The notes beneath the pieces are model-generated. The model searched no databases. It was given only the letters and a program-made list of their open reading frames with translations, and was not told where the DNA came from. A program made the translations under genes and the position numbers. From contig JAFGTP010000048.1 of assembly GCA_016934035.1 (NCBI GenBank), forward strand, positions 62,001-126,000: DNA of 64,000 bases. The letters run 5' to 3'. Source of the DNA: Fidelibacterota bacterium (GTDB taxonomy: Bacteria; Fidelibacterota; UBA2242; JAFGTP01). This document shows positions 43,525 to 53,021 of the stretch, piece by piece (within the stretch, counting starts at the first letter, position 1; each line of letters starts with the position of its first letter).

Positions 43525-44763
43525 TTACCTGATATCCAGGCTGATCTCAAAATCAGAGGCCAATTTGTTAAAATGAACTAAATCGGTACTAAAATCCGTC
43601 CGGACCACACCGGTCACTTCAAAAAGAGTTTCAAAACATTTGCTATTCACAGTTTTGTTAAAATCAGCGAGTTTATCATGGCTGGTAAAATATTTTACTG
43701 TGCCTAAATTTCCAAAATCATGTTCAAACATAAAAAGCAGAAAAACATTATGGCTTTTCCCAAAAACCTTAGTCACCATTGCGTAATCATTGCGGGCATT
43801 TGTGACGGGATTTGTTAACCACGAATATACATGGTCTTTTTCAGTTTCAAGGTTTTTGTAAATCAGAGTACTGGATCCCTGTTGAGGTTTATATTGAAAA
43901 TTTAATAAGGGCGTCAGTATTGATAATTTGTTCAAACACTTATATGGTCCGATGTAAATAATATTGTACTTTTGTAAATCCTCAACCTGTATATCTGATG
44001 AAATTTTGATTTCATAATTGACACGATACTGTATCAATAATGGTAATATACAGGATAGACATATCGGCAGATGTTCATCTAAATAAGCATTATAATTTTT
44101 AATGGCTGTTCCTTTATATTCAGGATTTTCTTTAATAAAATTTTCGAGATCACTGTCTGAATTAATCTCAACATCGCGAATATAACTATGGCGCCCTTCC
44201 TTGTAGGGATAGGAAAAGAAGTAATAATCTCCCAAAACAATCAGTGTTTTCTGTTTGGAATGAAAAATTTCACTCCAAACAGCATCATTATTTTTAACCT
44301 GGGTGATATTATGGACACCAAATTGCAGATTGATCAAAACCGCAAGAAAAATTGCCAACGCTATCATGCCGATGAGATATAAGTATTTGGGGATTTTCTT
44401 TTGTTTTTCCTGGCGCAGCAGAGCGGCCTTTTGTTCTATAAATTCAACATAATAATGACCTTTGGGAATTGACAATTTATAGGGTTTGTTGCGGCCTTTT
44501 GTGAGGTAAAAATGTTCCAGTTTCTTCCTCAAATTGCTGATATAAGCCCGCACACTCGAATCGGAAGAAGGGTCAAAGGAACCATCTTTTCCAAAAAAAT
44601 CCACGGCAATAGAGCATTCTTTGACGGTTTCGTCGTTTAGGGATGCATGAACAAGATATTGCAGAAGGTCCTGGAATTTTTGTTTGTTCTGAAATTCTTC
44701 ACTTTCCAGAATTTCATGTAAAATTTTAAGTTTTTCTTCCTTATTCAATAGATCATGAGGCAT
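43525..44763 (-). CDS. Membrane-anchored winged-helix transcriptional regulator (paralogue 3)
   Basis: From the ATG at 44763 the protein has 412 residues; the frame extends to 44820, but the shorter form aligns with its paralogues. The winged helix (about 10-112) shows EEFQNKQKFQDLLQYLVHA, SSVRAYISNLRKKLEHFY and IPKGHYYVEF. The membrane segment is at about 125-147 (YLYLIGMIALAIFLAVLINL). The outer domain opens AVWSEIFHSKQKTLIVLGDY and shares YNIIYIGPYKCLNKL and NDYAMVTKVFG with the others. No clear ribosome binding site was found. It diverges from the beta-helix gene at 44973 and lies upstream of the uronate operon, so either could be its target. Confidence 0.72.
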   Translation of the reverse strand: MPHDLLNKEEKLKILHEILESEEFQNKQKFQDLLQYLVHASLNDETVKECSIAVDFFGKDGSFDPSSDSSVRAYISNLRKKLEHFYLTKGRNKPYKLSIPKGHYYVEFIEQKAALLRQEKQKKIPKYLYLIGMIALAIFLAVLINLQFGVHNITQVKNNDAVWSEIFHSKQKTLIVLGDYYFFSYPYKEGRHSYIRDVEINSDSDLENFIKENPEYKGTAIKNYNAYLDEHLPICLSCILPLLIQYRVNYEIKISSDIQVEDLQKYNIIYIGPYKCLNKLSILTPLLNFQYKPQQGSSTLIYKNLETEKDHVYSWLTNPVTNARNDYAMVTKVFGKSHNVFLLFMFEHDFGNLGTVKYFTSHDKLADFNKTVNSKCFETLFEVTGVVRTDFSTDLVHFNKLASDFEISLDIR

Positions 44764-44972
44764 ATTTTTTTCAATCTTATTATTTTGCTGATGTATTGAA
44801 ATATTTTGTTTAAAAACCAAACATGCAACACGTTTAATTTTTATTTGCCGAACACATCACCTTTTTTCTGTTTCTTACCCCCCGAAAATATTGATAATTC
44901 GAATCAGATAGACCCCTGATTTTTTATTGATGAATCTTGCCAGTCAATTTTATTACTCGTCTATAAAATTCG
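44764..44972. promoter_or_regulatory. Divergent intergenic region between regulator 3 and beta-helix gene
   Basis: The 209 bases are AT-rich with a C-run (44878-44883). ATAGACCC (44908-44915) followed by TGATTTT (44917-44923) also occurs, with one extra spacer base, at 31183-31199 before regulator 2. TGTTT-7-AAACA is a weak palindrome near 44810-44826. No strong promoter was recognised. Confidence 0.3.
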
Positions 44973-46337
44973 ATGTTAATAACAGGTTATGCGCAGGTTT
45001 CCATTGTCAAAATACTCTCACCCGTTAAAGGCGACAACTGGCAATCGGTTCAATCAGCAATTGACGAAGTGGCAGCGATGCCGATTCAAACCAATGGATT
45101 TCGTGGCAAAATTCTTCTCAAATCCGGTAACTATGAGATTTCGAAAACATTACGCATCTTCCAAAGCGGAATCGTCCTTTGTGGAGAGAGGCACCCAAAT
45201 GGCCGCACCATATTGACTGCGACCTCACCAAAGAGGTATAATCTGCTCGAAGTCCTTGGCCATGATTCCCTGGTCATTGATAAAAATTCAGAAGCGAATA
45301 TCACATGCGATTATACGCCGGTGGGAACAAAAGAAGTCACCATTGACAAGGTTCAAAATTTTAATATTGGCGACCCCATTCTCCTGCACCGGGATAGTTC
45401 GGCAAAATGTATCCAGGATATTGCCATGGATCGGATTCCGCCACGGAAAGACGGCAGAAAAATCGAACAATGGCCGGCAGTAGTCTATTTTTTTGATTTT
45501 GAAAGGAATATCACAAACATTGACGGCAATACATTGACCCTGGACGCACCGATTGTCATGGCCATTGAACGTCAGTACAATTCCGGGAAAGTATGGAGAG
45601 TCACAGCCAATAATCGTCTATCCGATATTGGCATTGAAAATATAGATATGGTATCGGTTTATCAGGGAAGTGAAGATGAAAATCATGGCTGGACAGCCAT
45701 TAAAATGGACTTCCTGGAAAATGCCTGGGTACGAAATGTCACCAGCCGGCATTTTGGCTACAGTTGTGTGGAACTGGGCCGGCAGACCCGGTTGATCGCC
45801 GTCGAAAACTGCAAGTATTTGGAACCGGTATCAAAAATCTGTGGTAGTCGCAGGTATGCTTTCAAACTGGCTGGTCAGCAAAATTTGATAATGGATTGTT
45901 TCGCCGATCATGCCCGCCATGCCTTTCTCACGGATTCTCGGGTCCGGGGGCCAAATGTCTTTTATAATTGTAAAGCTGAAAATTGTCACAATGATACCGG
46001 CCCTCATCATCGCTGGGCCATGGGAATTCTCTACGATAATGTTACCGTGGATTCATCACTCAATGTCCAGGATCGCAGCAATTTAGGAAGCGGGCACGGT
46101 TGGTCAGGAGTCAACCATGTTTTATGGAATTGCACAGCAGAATATGCCGCAGTCCAAAATCCACCGGGGGGACAAAACTGGTGTATTGAATTTCACGGAA
46201 AAAGGGAACCGGGACAATTTCCCGGCCGTCCTTCCGACTATTGGGAGGGAAACAATAAAAAAGGGCTTCTTCCGGTGTCATTGTTTCTGGCACAAAAAGA
46301 AGCAACAAAATTAAATAATATCCTTTCAGAACAGTAA
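44973..46337 (+). CDS. Parallel beta-helix (pectate-lyase-superfamily-like) protein with defective signal peptide
   Basis: The 454-residue protein begins MLITGYAQVSIVKILSPVKG. The last part, LITGYAQ, looks like the end of a signal peptide, but the charged n-region and most of the hydrophobic core are missing, and an in-frame TAA at 44964 blocks any extension. The beta-helix opens with DNWQSVQSAIDEVAAM, FRGKILLKSGNYEISKTLRI and SGIVLCGERHPNGRTILTAT, and later has DFLENAWVRNVTSRHFGYSC and LIMDCFADHARHAFLTDSR. There is no sorting domain. The enzyme class is unknown. Either it is cytoplasmic and dead, or the 5' end is damaged. It is followed 8 bases later by a broken HAD gene, so both may be decaying together. 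Confidence 0.65.
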   Translation: MLITGYAQVSIVKILSPVKGDNWQSVQSAIDEVAAMPIQTNGFRGKILLKSGNYEISKTLRIFQSGIVLCGERHPNGRTILTATSPKRYNLLEVLGHDSLVIDKNSEANITCDYTPVGTKEVTIDKVQNFNIGDPILLHRDSSAKCIQDIAMDRIPPRKDGRKIEQWPAVVYFFDFERNITNIDGNTLTLDAPIVMAIERQYNSGKVWRVTANNRLSDIGIENIDMVSVYQGSEDENHGWTAIKMDFLENAWVRNVTSRHFGYSCVELGRQTRLIAVENCKYLEPVSKICGSRRYAFKLAGQQNLIMDCFADHARHAFLTDSRVRGPNVFYNCKAENCHNDTGPHHRWAMGILYDNVTVDSSLNVQDRSNLGSGHGWSGVNHVLWNCTAEYAAVQNPPGGQNWCIEFHGKREPGQFPGRPSDYWEGNNKKGLLPVSLFLAQKEATKLNNILSEQ

Positions 46338-46345
46338 CTTACAAA

Positions 46346-46982
46346 ATGAATGATTTACAGTTAGCATTAAAAAATCTACAGCCAAAGCACCGGTTTTTAG
46401 TTGCTGTGGATTCTGATGGTTGTGCCTTTGACACAATGGAAATAAAACACAAGGAATGTTTTACACCCAATACCATCAAGTACTGGAACCTTCAGCCGGT
46501 TTCCAAATATGCCAGGCAGGCTGCCGATTTTGTCAATCTCTACTCGAAATGGCGGGGCGCCTTTTCCTTTCGTAAAAACCAGCCTGGAAAAAGTCAGCCA
46601 CTTTGCAGATATTATCGTCTGTTCGGCCACACCCAACGAAGCCCTGGAACGGGAATGGGAAGAACACGGATTGGCACAATACATCACCGTCACAGGTGGC
46701 CAGGAAATGGGCTCCAAACAGGAGATTCTGGCTCTGATCAAAGATAAATATCCGGAAGGCCACATTCTAATGGTAGGCGATGCGCCCGGCGACAGACGTG
46801 CCGCTCACAATAATAATATCCTTTTCTACCCGATCATGGCTGGTAAAGAAGAAATTTCATGGCGGGATTTTCTGGAAAAATATTCAACTATTTTCCTAGA
46901 TAATCAATACACTAAAGCCACAGAACAGCATTTGATAAATGAATTTGACAACAACCTGCCGGAAAGCCCACCCTGGATATGA
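46346..46982 (+). pseudogene. HAD-family hydrolase, internal deletion plus frameshift
   Basis: The N-terminal frame (46346 to about 46556) encodes an intact HAD start: FLVAVDSDGCAFDTMEIKHK with motif I DSDGC, continuing to FVNLYSKWRG. From about 46557 the family sequence continues in a different frame as APFPFVKTSLEKV, VCSATPNEALEREWEEHG, GQEMGSKQEIL and motif IV MVGDAPGDRRAA, ending LPESPPW at 46982. From memory of the family, some 80-90 residues (the cap domain) should lie between these blocks. The simplest reading is an out-of-frame deletion at about 46556-46560. A substrate is not known. The gene follows the beta-helix gene and faces the GH5 gene. Confidence 0.8.
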
Positions 46983-47071
46983 TCTCTCTGAAAAAGAAAA
47001 ACCTTCCAAAACAGATGCTATTAATATCATAAATCCAAAAGGCTTCTGAAAAGTGGCTTCAAAAAAATTGA

Positions 47072-48316
47072 TTACTTCTGAAACAGGGCTTGAATCACGC
47101 CAACATTCAACTGGCATTTATCGATTTTCACATTCTCTGCGACCTGCATCATAACATCAAAGGCAAAGGCTGTATCCGGTGCATTACCCCCATGCTCCCA
47201 GTAATTTCTCAACTGATCGTAGCCATCGGGTTTTTGGATGGAATAAACGCCGGAACCGGATTCCATTTTTTTCCAGGTCCACCAGGCCCAGCCGATCTTG
47301 TTGTCTTCCAGCAATTTAACAGCTGCACGGTACCATTCATTATTGTTTTCACCGGATTCACCCATCCAGAGTGGTACATTGAGATTATTGCGCATTTGCA
47401 GGTAAGTAAGAATGGTTTCAGTTGTATTATCACACCAATAGCGGTGAAAACTGAGGGCCACATTATCATCGTCAAAAGGCCATAATCCGCTGTGATCATT
47501 GGCGAACCAGTTGCCCTCGATAAAAATCAGGTGGTTCCGGTCCACTTCACGAATGGCTGTGATCAGATCATTATAGATTTTTTTCAATGGCGGATTATTT
47601 TGTCCCATGTCCCAGTTGGGTTCATTGATAAGGTCATAACCGCCGATCCAGATTTCATCTGCATAACGTTCCGCCAGTTTTTTCCAGAGATCAAGGGTTT
47701 TCTGCTGGTTCAGGGGACTTTCCCATAAGGATGGTTTAGTGGGATCGTAATCGGATATATTGGCATCCTTACCCTGACCGCCGGGTGCGCCGTGCAGGTC
47801 AAGGATCAGGTAAACCTGATATTTTTCACACCAGTTCAGCAGCTGGTCAATCATTTCAAAACCGCGAACCAGCCAGGTGTTTTGTCCCGACACCGGTTCC
47901 TCTTCAATAGGCAGGGTAAACAGTTTATAATGCATGGCTACCCGAAGGGAATTAAAACCCATATTGCTCAGTTGCTCCACATCCTTTTCCGTGCAGTAGT
48001 TATCCAGCCAGGTCTGGTGGTAGGCTTCCAGTTTTTCCGGCCCGATTAATTCTTCGATATCCTCAAATATGGTATGTTGCCCGGCCTTGGCGCTATTGCT
48101 GACCAGCATCATGTAGGGTTCCTGAATCATCCAGCCGCCAAAACCCATTCCCCGCAGCAGGATTTCATCACCATTGCCATCAACAATCATTTTATCCTGT
48201 GCATGCAAAAATCCGACGGCCTTGTCTTTTTGGCCGGGTTTAGTGGCTTCAGAACAATTGAGTATTGACATACTCCAAATAATTGTCATGATAATAATTA
48301 ATATTTTTTTCATCAT
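47072..48316 (-). CDS. GH5-family glycoside hydrolase (lipoprotein)
   Basis: The 414-residue predicted lipoprotein (SMSILNCSEA, Cys at about 21) belongs to clan A. The acid/base is E232 in YDLINEPNW and the nucleophile is E320 in WMGESGENNNEW. LRGMGFGGWMIQEPY and LDLHGAPGGQ are typical of GH5 endo- or exo-beta-glucanases. It ends soon after the barrel (NVGVIQALFQK), where relatives I recall continue with a further domain, so C-terminal truncation is possible; the stop lies 90 bases from the end of the HAD pseudogene. Tandem ATGs at 48316 and 48313 follow AAAGG. With GH30 and GH3 genes upstream it fits beta-glucan breakdown. Confidence 0.8.
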   Translation of the reverse strand: MMKKILIIIMTIIWSMSILNCSEATKPGQKDKAVGFLHAQDKMIVDGNGDEILLRGMGFGGWMIQEPYMMLVSNSAKAGQHTIFEDIEELIGPEKLEAYHQTWLDNYCTEKDVEQLSNMGFNSLRVAMHYKLFTLPIEEEPVSGQNTWLVRGFEMIDQLLNWCEKYQVYLILDLHGAPGGQGKDANISDYDPTKPSLWESPLNQQKTLDLWKKLAERYADEIWIGGYDLINEPNWDMGQNNPPLKKIYNDLITAIREVDRNHLIFIEGNWFANDHSGLWPFDDDNVALSFHRYWCDNTTETILTYLQMRNNLNVPLWMGESGENNNEWYRAAVKLLEDNKIGWAWWTWKKMESGSGVYSIQKPDGYDQLRNYWEHGGNAPDTAFAFDVMMQVAENVKIDKCQLNVGVIQALFQK

Positions 48317-48433
48317 TTTCCTTTTTTTGATACTCCGGACTCGAAAAACCTTTCGAAGATCGCTAGGATATTAAATTCTCATTTTTAAAATATTTTCATT
48401 CGGCCTATTGTTTGTTAAATACAAGTTTTCCAT

Positions 48434-49870
48434 TTAGTATACAATCGTCTGAATCGAATGGGGCAATGCTTTTAATTCTATAGCTTTCATTCCAATATAC
48501 AATTTATAAGGAATTTCCTCATCTGTTTTATTCATAACAACTGTTGCCATTTGACCATCTTTATTCAGAAATGATGTACTCAATAAATGGCTCCTGCTGG
48601 TGACGGTGCTGATGCGTTTGGCGCCGGGCCGGATGAATTTTGAGAAATGTCCAATGTAATAATAGGATGGCGTATAGATCAATTCGTCAGTTCTTGTATC
48701 AGCATGGACTGGAGCAAAGCAGAGATTATCCACATGATTGGGCCCGCCGGTATGGTCGAGCAAAATATTCCAGTCGGTCCAGCCCACAGTACCGGCATTG
48801 AAATCGTGAATCATATTTAATCCGTAGCGCTCGCCATTGGACCAGCGCTGATACTGGGTTTCATCAAATTTTTCCACGCAGCCTTCCGTAAACAGCAACT
48901 CTTTGTCGGGATAGGATTCTTTCACCCGCTTCAGGTTTTCAAACATATAGTCCCCGCCGGCCCAGACTTCATACCAGTGAAAGCCGGTTCCCCAGGCATA
49001 TTTTGCGGCTTCGGGATCGTCAAAAATGGTATTGACGCGGTTGGTAATCAAATCCCTGTTGTGGTCCCAGACAACAATTTTTTTATCGCCAAGTCCTTCT
49101 CTTTCCATAATCGGGCCCAGAAAGTTTTTCAAAAAATCCCGTTCCTGTTCCGCTGAGTAAATACAGGACTCCCAGCGCTGAGTTGCCATGGGCTCATTTT
49201 GGATTGTAATTCCCCAAATGGGCATGCCTTCTTTTTCGTAGGCTTTGATAAATTTTGTATAGTAAAGTGCCCAGGTATCATAATATTCCGGCAAGAGACT
49301 GCCACCCTGTAGCATATTTTTATTGGTTTTCATAAAAGCCGGCGGGCTCCAGGGAGATGCGTAGAGTGGCAATATTCCACCGGTGGCTTTGATCGCTTTT
49401 TGGATAAAAGGAATTTTATATTCCTTATCCACATCGATGTTGAAGGTTTTCAGTTCCTTATCTTCGGCTGAAACATAGGTAAACAGTCCTTTGCTGAAAT
49501 CGCAGGCATGAATATTGGTTCTGGCCAACGTGTAGCCGATGCCTTCATTCACATCATAATGGGCTTTAAGAAATTCTTCCTGTTTTTCTTGAGATAGCTC
49601 AGCGAATACTTCTGCAGAGGCATCTGTCAATGCAGCGCCAATTCCCCAGAAAGTCTGAAAGGTCTTGTTGGGATTGACAAATACTGAAACCTCGCCTTCA
49701 GTGGCTTGTATGGCTTTTTTAAAGGATGTTGTTTCTGTCTGGCTCAATCTGAACTCTGTGTCTTTTGCTGTGGTGTATACTTTCACGGTTTTTCCGTCAA
49801 CTGTAAAAGTTTTACAAATTCCAAGTGCTGTAACAGTCATCATTAAAAGTCCTGTAATAAAATATTTCAT
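48434..49870 (-). CDS. GH30 beta-glucanase/glucosylceramidase-like enzyme
   Basis: From the ATG at 49870 (GAGGG 5 bases upstream) the protein has 478 residues with a signal peptide. GIGAALTDASAEVF, YTLARTNIHACDFSKG and ASPWSPPAFMKTN are GH30 hallmarks. The acid/base is E226 in ITIQNEPMATQRWESC and the nucleophile is E329 in LLFTEGCVEKF. A small beta domain flanks the barrel on both sides (KVYTT near the N-terminus, and the C-terminal ATVVMNKTDEEIPYKL). Such enzymes hydrolyse beta-1,6-glucan or related beta-glucosides. Without a sorting domain it is probably periplasmic. The open frame upstream to 49939 is not needed. Confidence 0.87.
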   Translation of the reverse strand: MKYFITGLLMMTVTALGICKTFTVDGKTVKVYTTAKDTEFRLSQTETTSFKKAIQATEGEVSVFVNPNKTFQTFWGIGAALTDASAEVFAELSQEKQEEFLKAHYDVNEGIGYTLARTNIHACDFSKGLFTYVSAEDKELKTFNIDVDKEYKIPFIQKAIKATGGILPLYASPWSPPAFMKTNKNMLQGGSLLPEYYDTWALYYTKFIKAYEKEGMPIWGITIQNEPMATQRWESCIYSAEQERDFLKNFLGPIMEREGLGDKKIVVWDHNRDLITNRVNTIFDDPEAAKYAWGTGFHWYEVWAGGDYMFENLKRVKESYPDKELLFTEGCVEKFDETQYQRWSNGERYGLNMIHDFNAGTVGWTDWNILLDHTGGPNHVDNLCFAPVHADTRTDELIYTPSYYYIGHFSKFIRPGAKRISTVTSRSHLLSTSFLNKDGQMATVVMNKTDEEIPYKLYIGMKAIELKALPHSIQTIVY

Positions 49871-50210
49871 TTTTCCCTCTATATTTAAAGATTCAAACAA
49901 AGGTAAAAAAAATGCAGAGATTATACCAAAAAATATCAACTCGCCCCAACATTCATCTAATCAAGGAGAGTAAAGAATCTACGAGATCATATTTCCGAAA
50001 TTTTCCACAATTCTTTTATTAAAATAATAAAGCAGTTTATCAATTTGATAAGTTAAACAGGAAACCTTATTAATTCATTGTTCAGATTCTGATAAACCGG
50101 CGAGCCCTCAGAAAAATTCAGAAAATAAGACAGCTAAAAACCACTGTTTTTAAAATGAAAAAGAGATTTATCCAAAGGAAAAATTTCACGAATGAATAAT
50201 TTTATACATA
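49871..50210. promoter_or_regulatory. Intergenic region upstream of GH30 with a Bacteroidetes-like promoter match
   Basis: The 340 bases between the GH30 and GH3 genes hold no gene. On the minus strand TTTG (49927-49930), a 21-base spacer and TACCTTTG (49898-49905) match the Bacteroidetes -33/-7 consensus TTTG-N19-21-TAnnTTTG. They lie 28 bases before the GH30 start. A TATAAT string lies between them, so the sigma factor type is uncertain. No terminator for the GH3 gene was recognised. Confidence 0.35.
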
Positions 50211-53021
50211 TCATCGGACCAGCACCATCTGTTTGGTTTGATAAAAATTTTCTGTTTCCAAACGATAAAAATAAATCCCTGAGGATAAACCATCGCCATT
50301 GAAATTTACAGTGTAATGTCCGGCAGGCTGTTCTTTAGTAACCAAAGGTTTTACCATTTTGCCTGTCAGGTCATAAACCGTCAACTTCACCATGGATTTT
50401 TGTGGAATGAAATAGCAGATCGTGGTTTCAGGATTGAAAGGATTAGGATAATTATTCTCCAGTTGATAATTATTGACAGCAACATTGTCTTCAATTCCCG
50501 TTTCTATCAGTGCAAAATCAATCCAGTTCAGGTTCCAGCCACCCCGTTCCGCAAAAATCCAGAAGGTCTGTTCCCCTTCTTCCAAATTCACGGTATGGGA
50601 AATCGTTCGCCAGCTCTGCCAGCCACCGGTTACCGGAAGATCCAAATTAAATTTTTCATAACCATCGACAATGAATTTTAACCTTCCCGTATTACTTTGG
50701 GCCGCAACCCGAAAATTCAATTTGTAAGTTCCTGAATTCTCCACATAACAATGGTAATTGATCCAGTCATTGTTATCAATCCAGCCCACATTGACGCCAC
50801 CACCAATATCAGTAGTACCTTCTGTTTGAACACCTTCCATTTGCGACCAGTCCTCGGCTTCGATTTTACCAGGAATGGTCAGCATCTTGGGCATATAATC
50901 GCGAATATCCAATATTAGCCCATCAGAGAATACAGCCAGCTTCCCATTATCTTCCGCAGAAATATTACCAGACTCATAAGAAACTGTCAGGTTGAGATTA
51001 TACTCAAGCGTTTCAGACAATGTGAGGACAATTATTTTTTCATCCGTAGCGCTGATGCCAAAACTTTCAACGGGAATTCGTTGAGAGCCATTATTCAAAA
51101 CAGAAAATGTTGCACTAATGTTATTTTCATTATTCATGGATTTATTAAACGCCAGTTCAATATGTTTCCCATCTTCAGTGATCATGGCTGATTGAAAAAT
51201 CGGTGCGGAACCCGATTCAGAATTTTCATAAGATGTGATTCCAAATCCGTAGGGAAATAGCGGGTCATAATCCATGTCTCCCCAATTCATGGGAATCATG
51301 TCATTGGATTTTTGCCAGGTCACCGGCGAAAGTCCGGAAGGTTCATAATCACCAAACAAAAGTTCAGCGATGCCATCTCCTTCAGTTCCTGGCAGAAAAG
51401 CCGCAAAAAAAGCATCGGAATTATGCAAAACCGGAGCAATAATCATCGGTCGGCCGGAGATGAGAATTGTGACAACTTTCAGACCTTTATTTTTAAGCTG
51501 TCGAACCAGTTGAATCTGCTCATCTCTGATTGTTAAATCATCCGTATCGCCACCACCTTCGGCATAGGGTTGCTCTCCGATAATAACGACTGCATAATCC
51601 GCTTCATCGTCATCAAAATTGCCATTGATATTATATACAATTTCCGCATCAGGAGCAACTTTCTGCAGAGCTTCAAGAATGGTTGTTCCTTCTGTAATAT
51701 CACCGCTTTGCCCCTGCCATTGAATAGTCCAGCCGCCACATTGCAACCCGATATTGTCAGCATGTTCGCCCGCAACCAGGATTTTCATATTATTTTTGGG
51801 TAATGGCAAAATATTGTCATTTTTCTTTAGCAATACCTGGGACTCACGAACACATTGCCGTGCCACATCACGATGTTCCTGTTTTCCGATTTCTGGCATT
51901 AAAGTGCGATCAGCATAAGGCCTTTCAAACAATCCCAGTTCAAATTTTACCTTAAGGATTCGACGTACTGCTTCATCTATTCTATCCATTGAAATTTTAC
52001 CTTCATTGACCAATTCTGTCAGTAAAGTAATAAAATCCACATAATTGTTAGGAACCATTACCATATCAATTCCGGCATTGATGCAAACCTCGATATCACT
52101 TTTATAATCGCCGGGTAACTGGTCGATAGCCGCCCAGTCAGACACGATAAATCCCTCAAAGCCCAGTTCATTTTTCAATAAATCGGTCAGCAGGTATTTT
52201 GAACCATGAAGTTTACTGCCATTCCAGCTGTTATAGGATGCCATGATTGTTTTGACATTATCACGAATAGCGGCAATATAGCCCGGAAGATGGATGTTCC
52301 GCAATTCCTGTTCTGTAATTTGTGTATTTCCCTGGTCATCGCCATTGGTCGTGCCGCCGTCACCCAGATAATGTTTGGCGCAGGCAACAATACTGGTAGG
52401 ATGATTCAGTGAATCACCCTGCAACCCGCGAATGAAGGCTGAACCAAGGTCTACTGCCAGTTCCGGCGCTTCGCCAAAGCCTTCATAAGTTCTTCCCCAA
52501 CGTTCATCCCGGGGCACGGCGATGCAAGGCGCAAAAGTCCAGTCAATTCCGGTGGCTGCTATTTCAATAGCCGTCACTCTGCCGGCTGTTTTCATCAGAT
52601 CAGGATTCCTTGTGGCACCCAACCCAATATTATGGGGAAAAATCGTGGCACCAACCACATTGCTATGACCATGGACAGCATCCACACCGTAAATAATCGG
52701 AATGGCCAACCTGGTTTGTAGGGCATTACTTTGCAGATTATCATAAAGGTCCGTCCACTGTTCAGGACGATTGTCTGAATCAGGGTCCGAACCGCCACCA
52801 CTGAGAACCGACCCCAGAAAATACCGAGTCACATCACTGCGATCAGAAATCGCGGCATGGTCCGCCTGGGTTATCTGGCCGATTTTTTCAGCCAGAGTCA
52901 TTTTGGATAAAAGATCTTCTGTCCGTTCTGCCACAGACCGGGTAGAATCCAGATAAACAGGCTCTTGCGCATCCAGTCTATATAAAAGAAACAGAATCAG
53001 GATAAAAATACGTATTTTCAT
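50211..53021 (-). CDS. Secreted GH3 beta-glucosidase with CBM6-like and type IX sorting domains
   Basis: The 936-residue protein has a signal peptide (IFILILFLLYRLDAQ). The GH3 barrel contains YGVDAVHGHSNVVGATIFPH, DERWGRTYEGFGE and nucleophile D295 in GFIVSDWAAIDQ. The second domain has ILVAGEHADNIGLQCGGWTI and LISGRPMII, as in ExoP/barley-type exo-beta-glucanases. A CBM6-like jelly roll follows (about 720-850; KIEAEDWSQMEGVQ, GWIDNNDWINYHCYV), then the sorting domain (NNYPNPFNPETTI, KQMVLVR). It is probably exported to the surface to release glucose from beta-glucans such as laminarin; the linkage is inferred. It is the largest member of the GH5-GH30-GH3 set, separated from GH30 by 340 bases. 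Confidence 0.87.
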   Translation of the reverse strand: MKIRIFILILFLLYRLDAQEPVYLDSTRSVAERTEDLLSKMTLAEKIGQITQADHAAISDRSDVTRYFLGSVLSGGGSDPDSDNRPEQWTDLYDNLQSNALQTRLAIPIIYGVDAVHGHSNVVGATIFPHNIGLGATRNPDLMKTAGRVTAIEIAATGIDWTFAPCIAVPRDERWGRTYEGFGEAPELAVDLGSAFIRGLQGDSLNHPTSIVACAKHYLGDGGTTNGDDQGNTQITEQELRNIHLPGYIAAIRDNVKTIMASYNSWNGSKLHGSKYLLTDLLKNELGFEGFIVSDWAAIDQLPGDYKSDIEVCINAGIDMVMVPNNYVDFITLLTELVNEGKISMDRIDEAVRRILKVKFELGLFERPYADRTLMPEIGKQEHRDVARQCVRESQVLLKKNDNILPLPKNNMKILVAGEHADNIGLQCGGWTIQWQGQSGDITEGTTILEALQKVAPDAEIVYNINGNFDDDEADYAVVIIGEQPYAEGGGDTDDLTIRDEQIQLVRQLKNKGLKVVTILISGRPMIIAPVLHNSDAFFAAFLPGTEGDGIAELLFGDYEPSGLSPVTWQKSNDMIPMNWGDMDYDPLFPYGFGITSYENSESGSAPIFQSAMITEDGKHIELAFNKSMNNENNISATFSVLNNGSQRIPVESFGISATDEKIIVLTLSETLEYNLNLTVSYESGNISAEDNGKLAVFSDGLILDIRDYMPKMLTIPGKIEAEDWSQMEGVQTEGTTDIGGGVNVGWIDNNDWINYHCYVENSGTYKLNFRVAAQSNTGRLKFIVDGYEKFNLDLPVTGGWQSWRTISHTVNLEEGEQTFWIFAERGGWNLNWIDFALIETGIEDNVAVNNYQLENNYPNPFNPETTICYFIPQKSMVKLTVYDLTGKMVKPLVTKEQPAGHYTVNFNGDGLSSGIYFYRLETENFYQTKQMVLVR

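Noticed and set aside
46983-47071. Repeated GGCTTC strings between the HAD pseudogene and the GH5 gene as a terminator
   Set aside because: They are direct, not inverted, repeats and form no stem.
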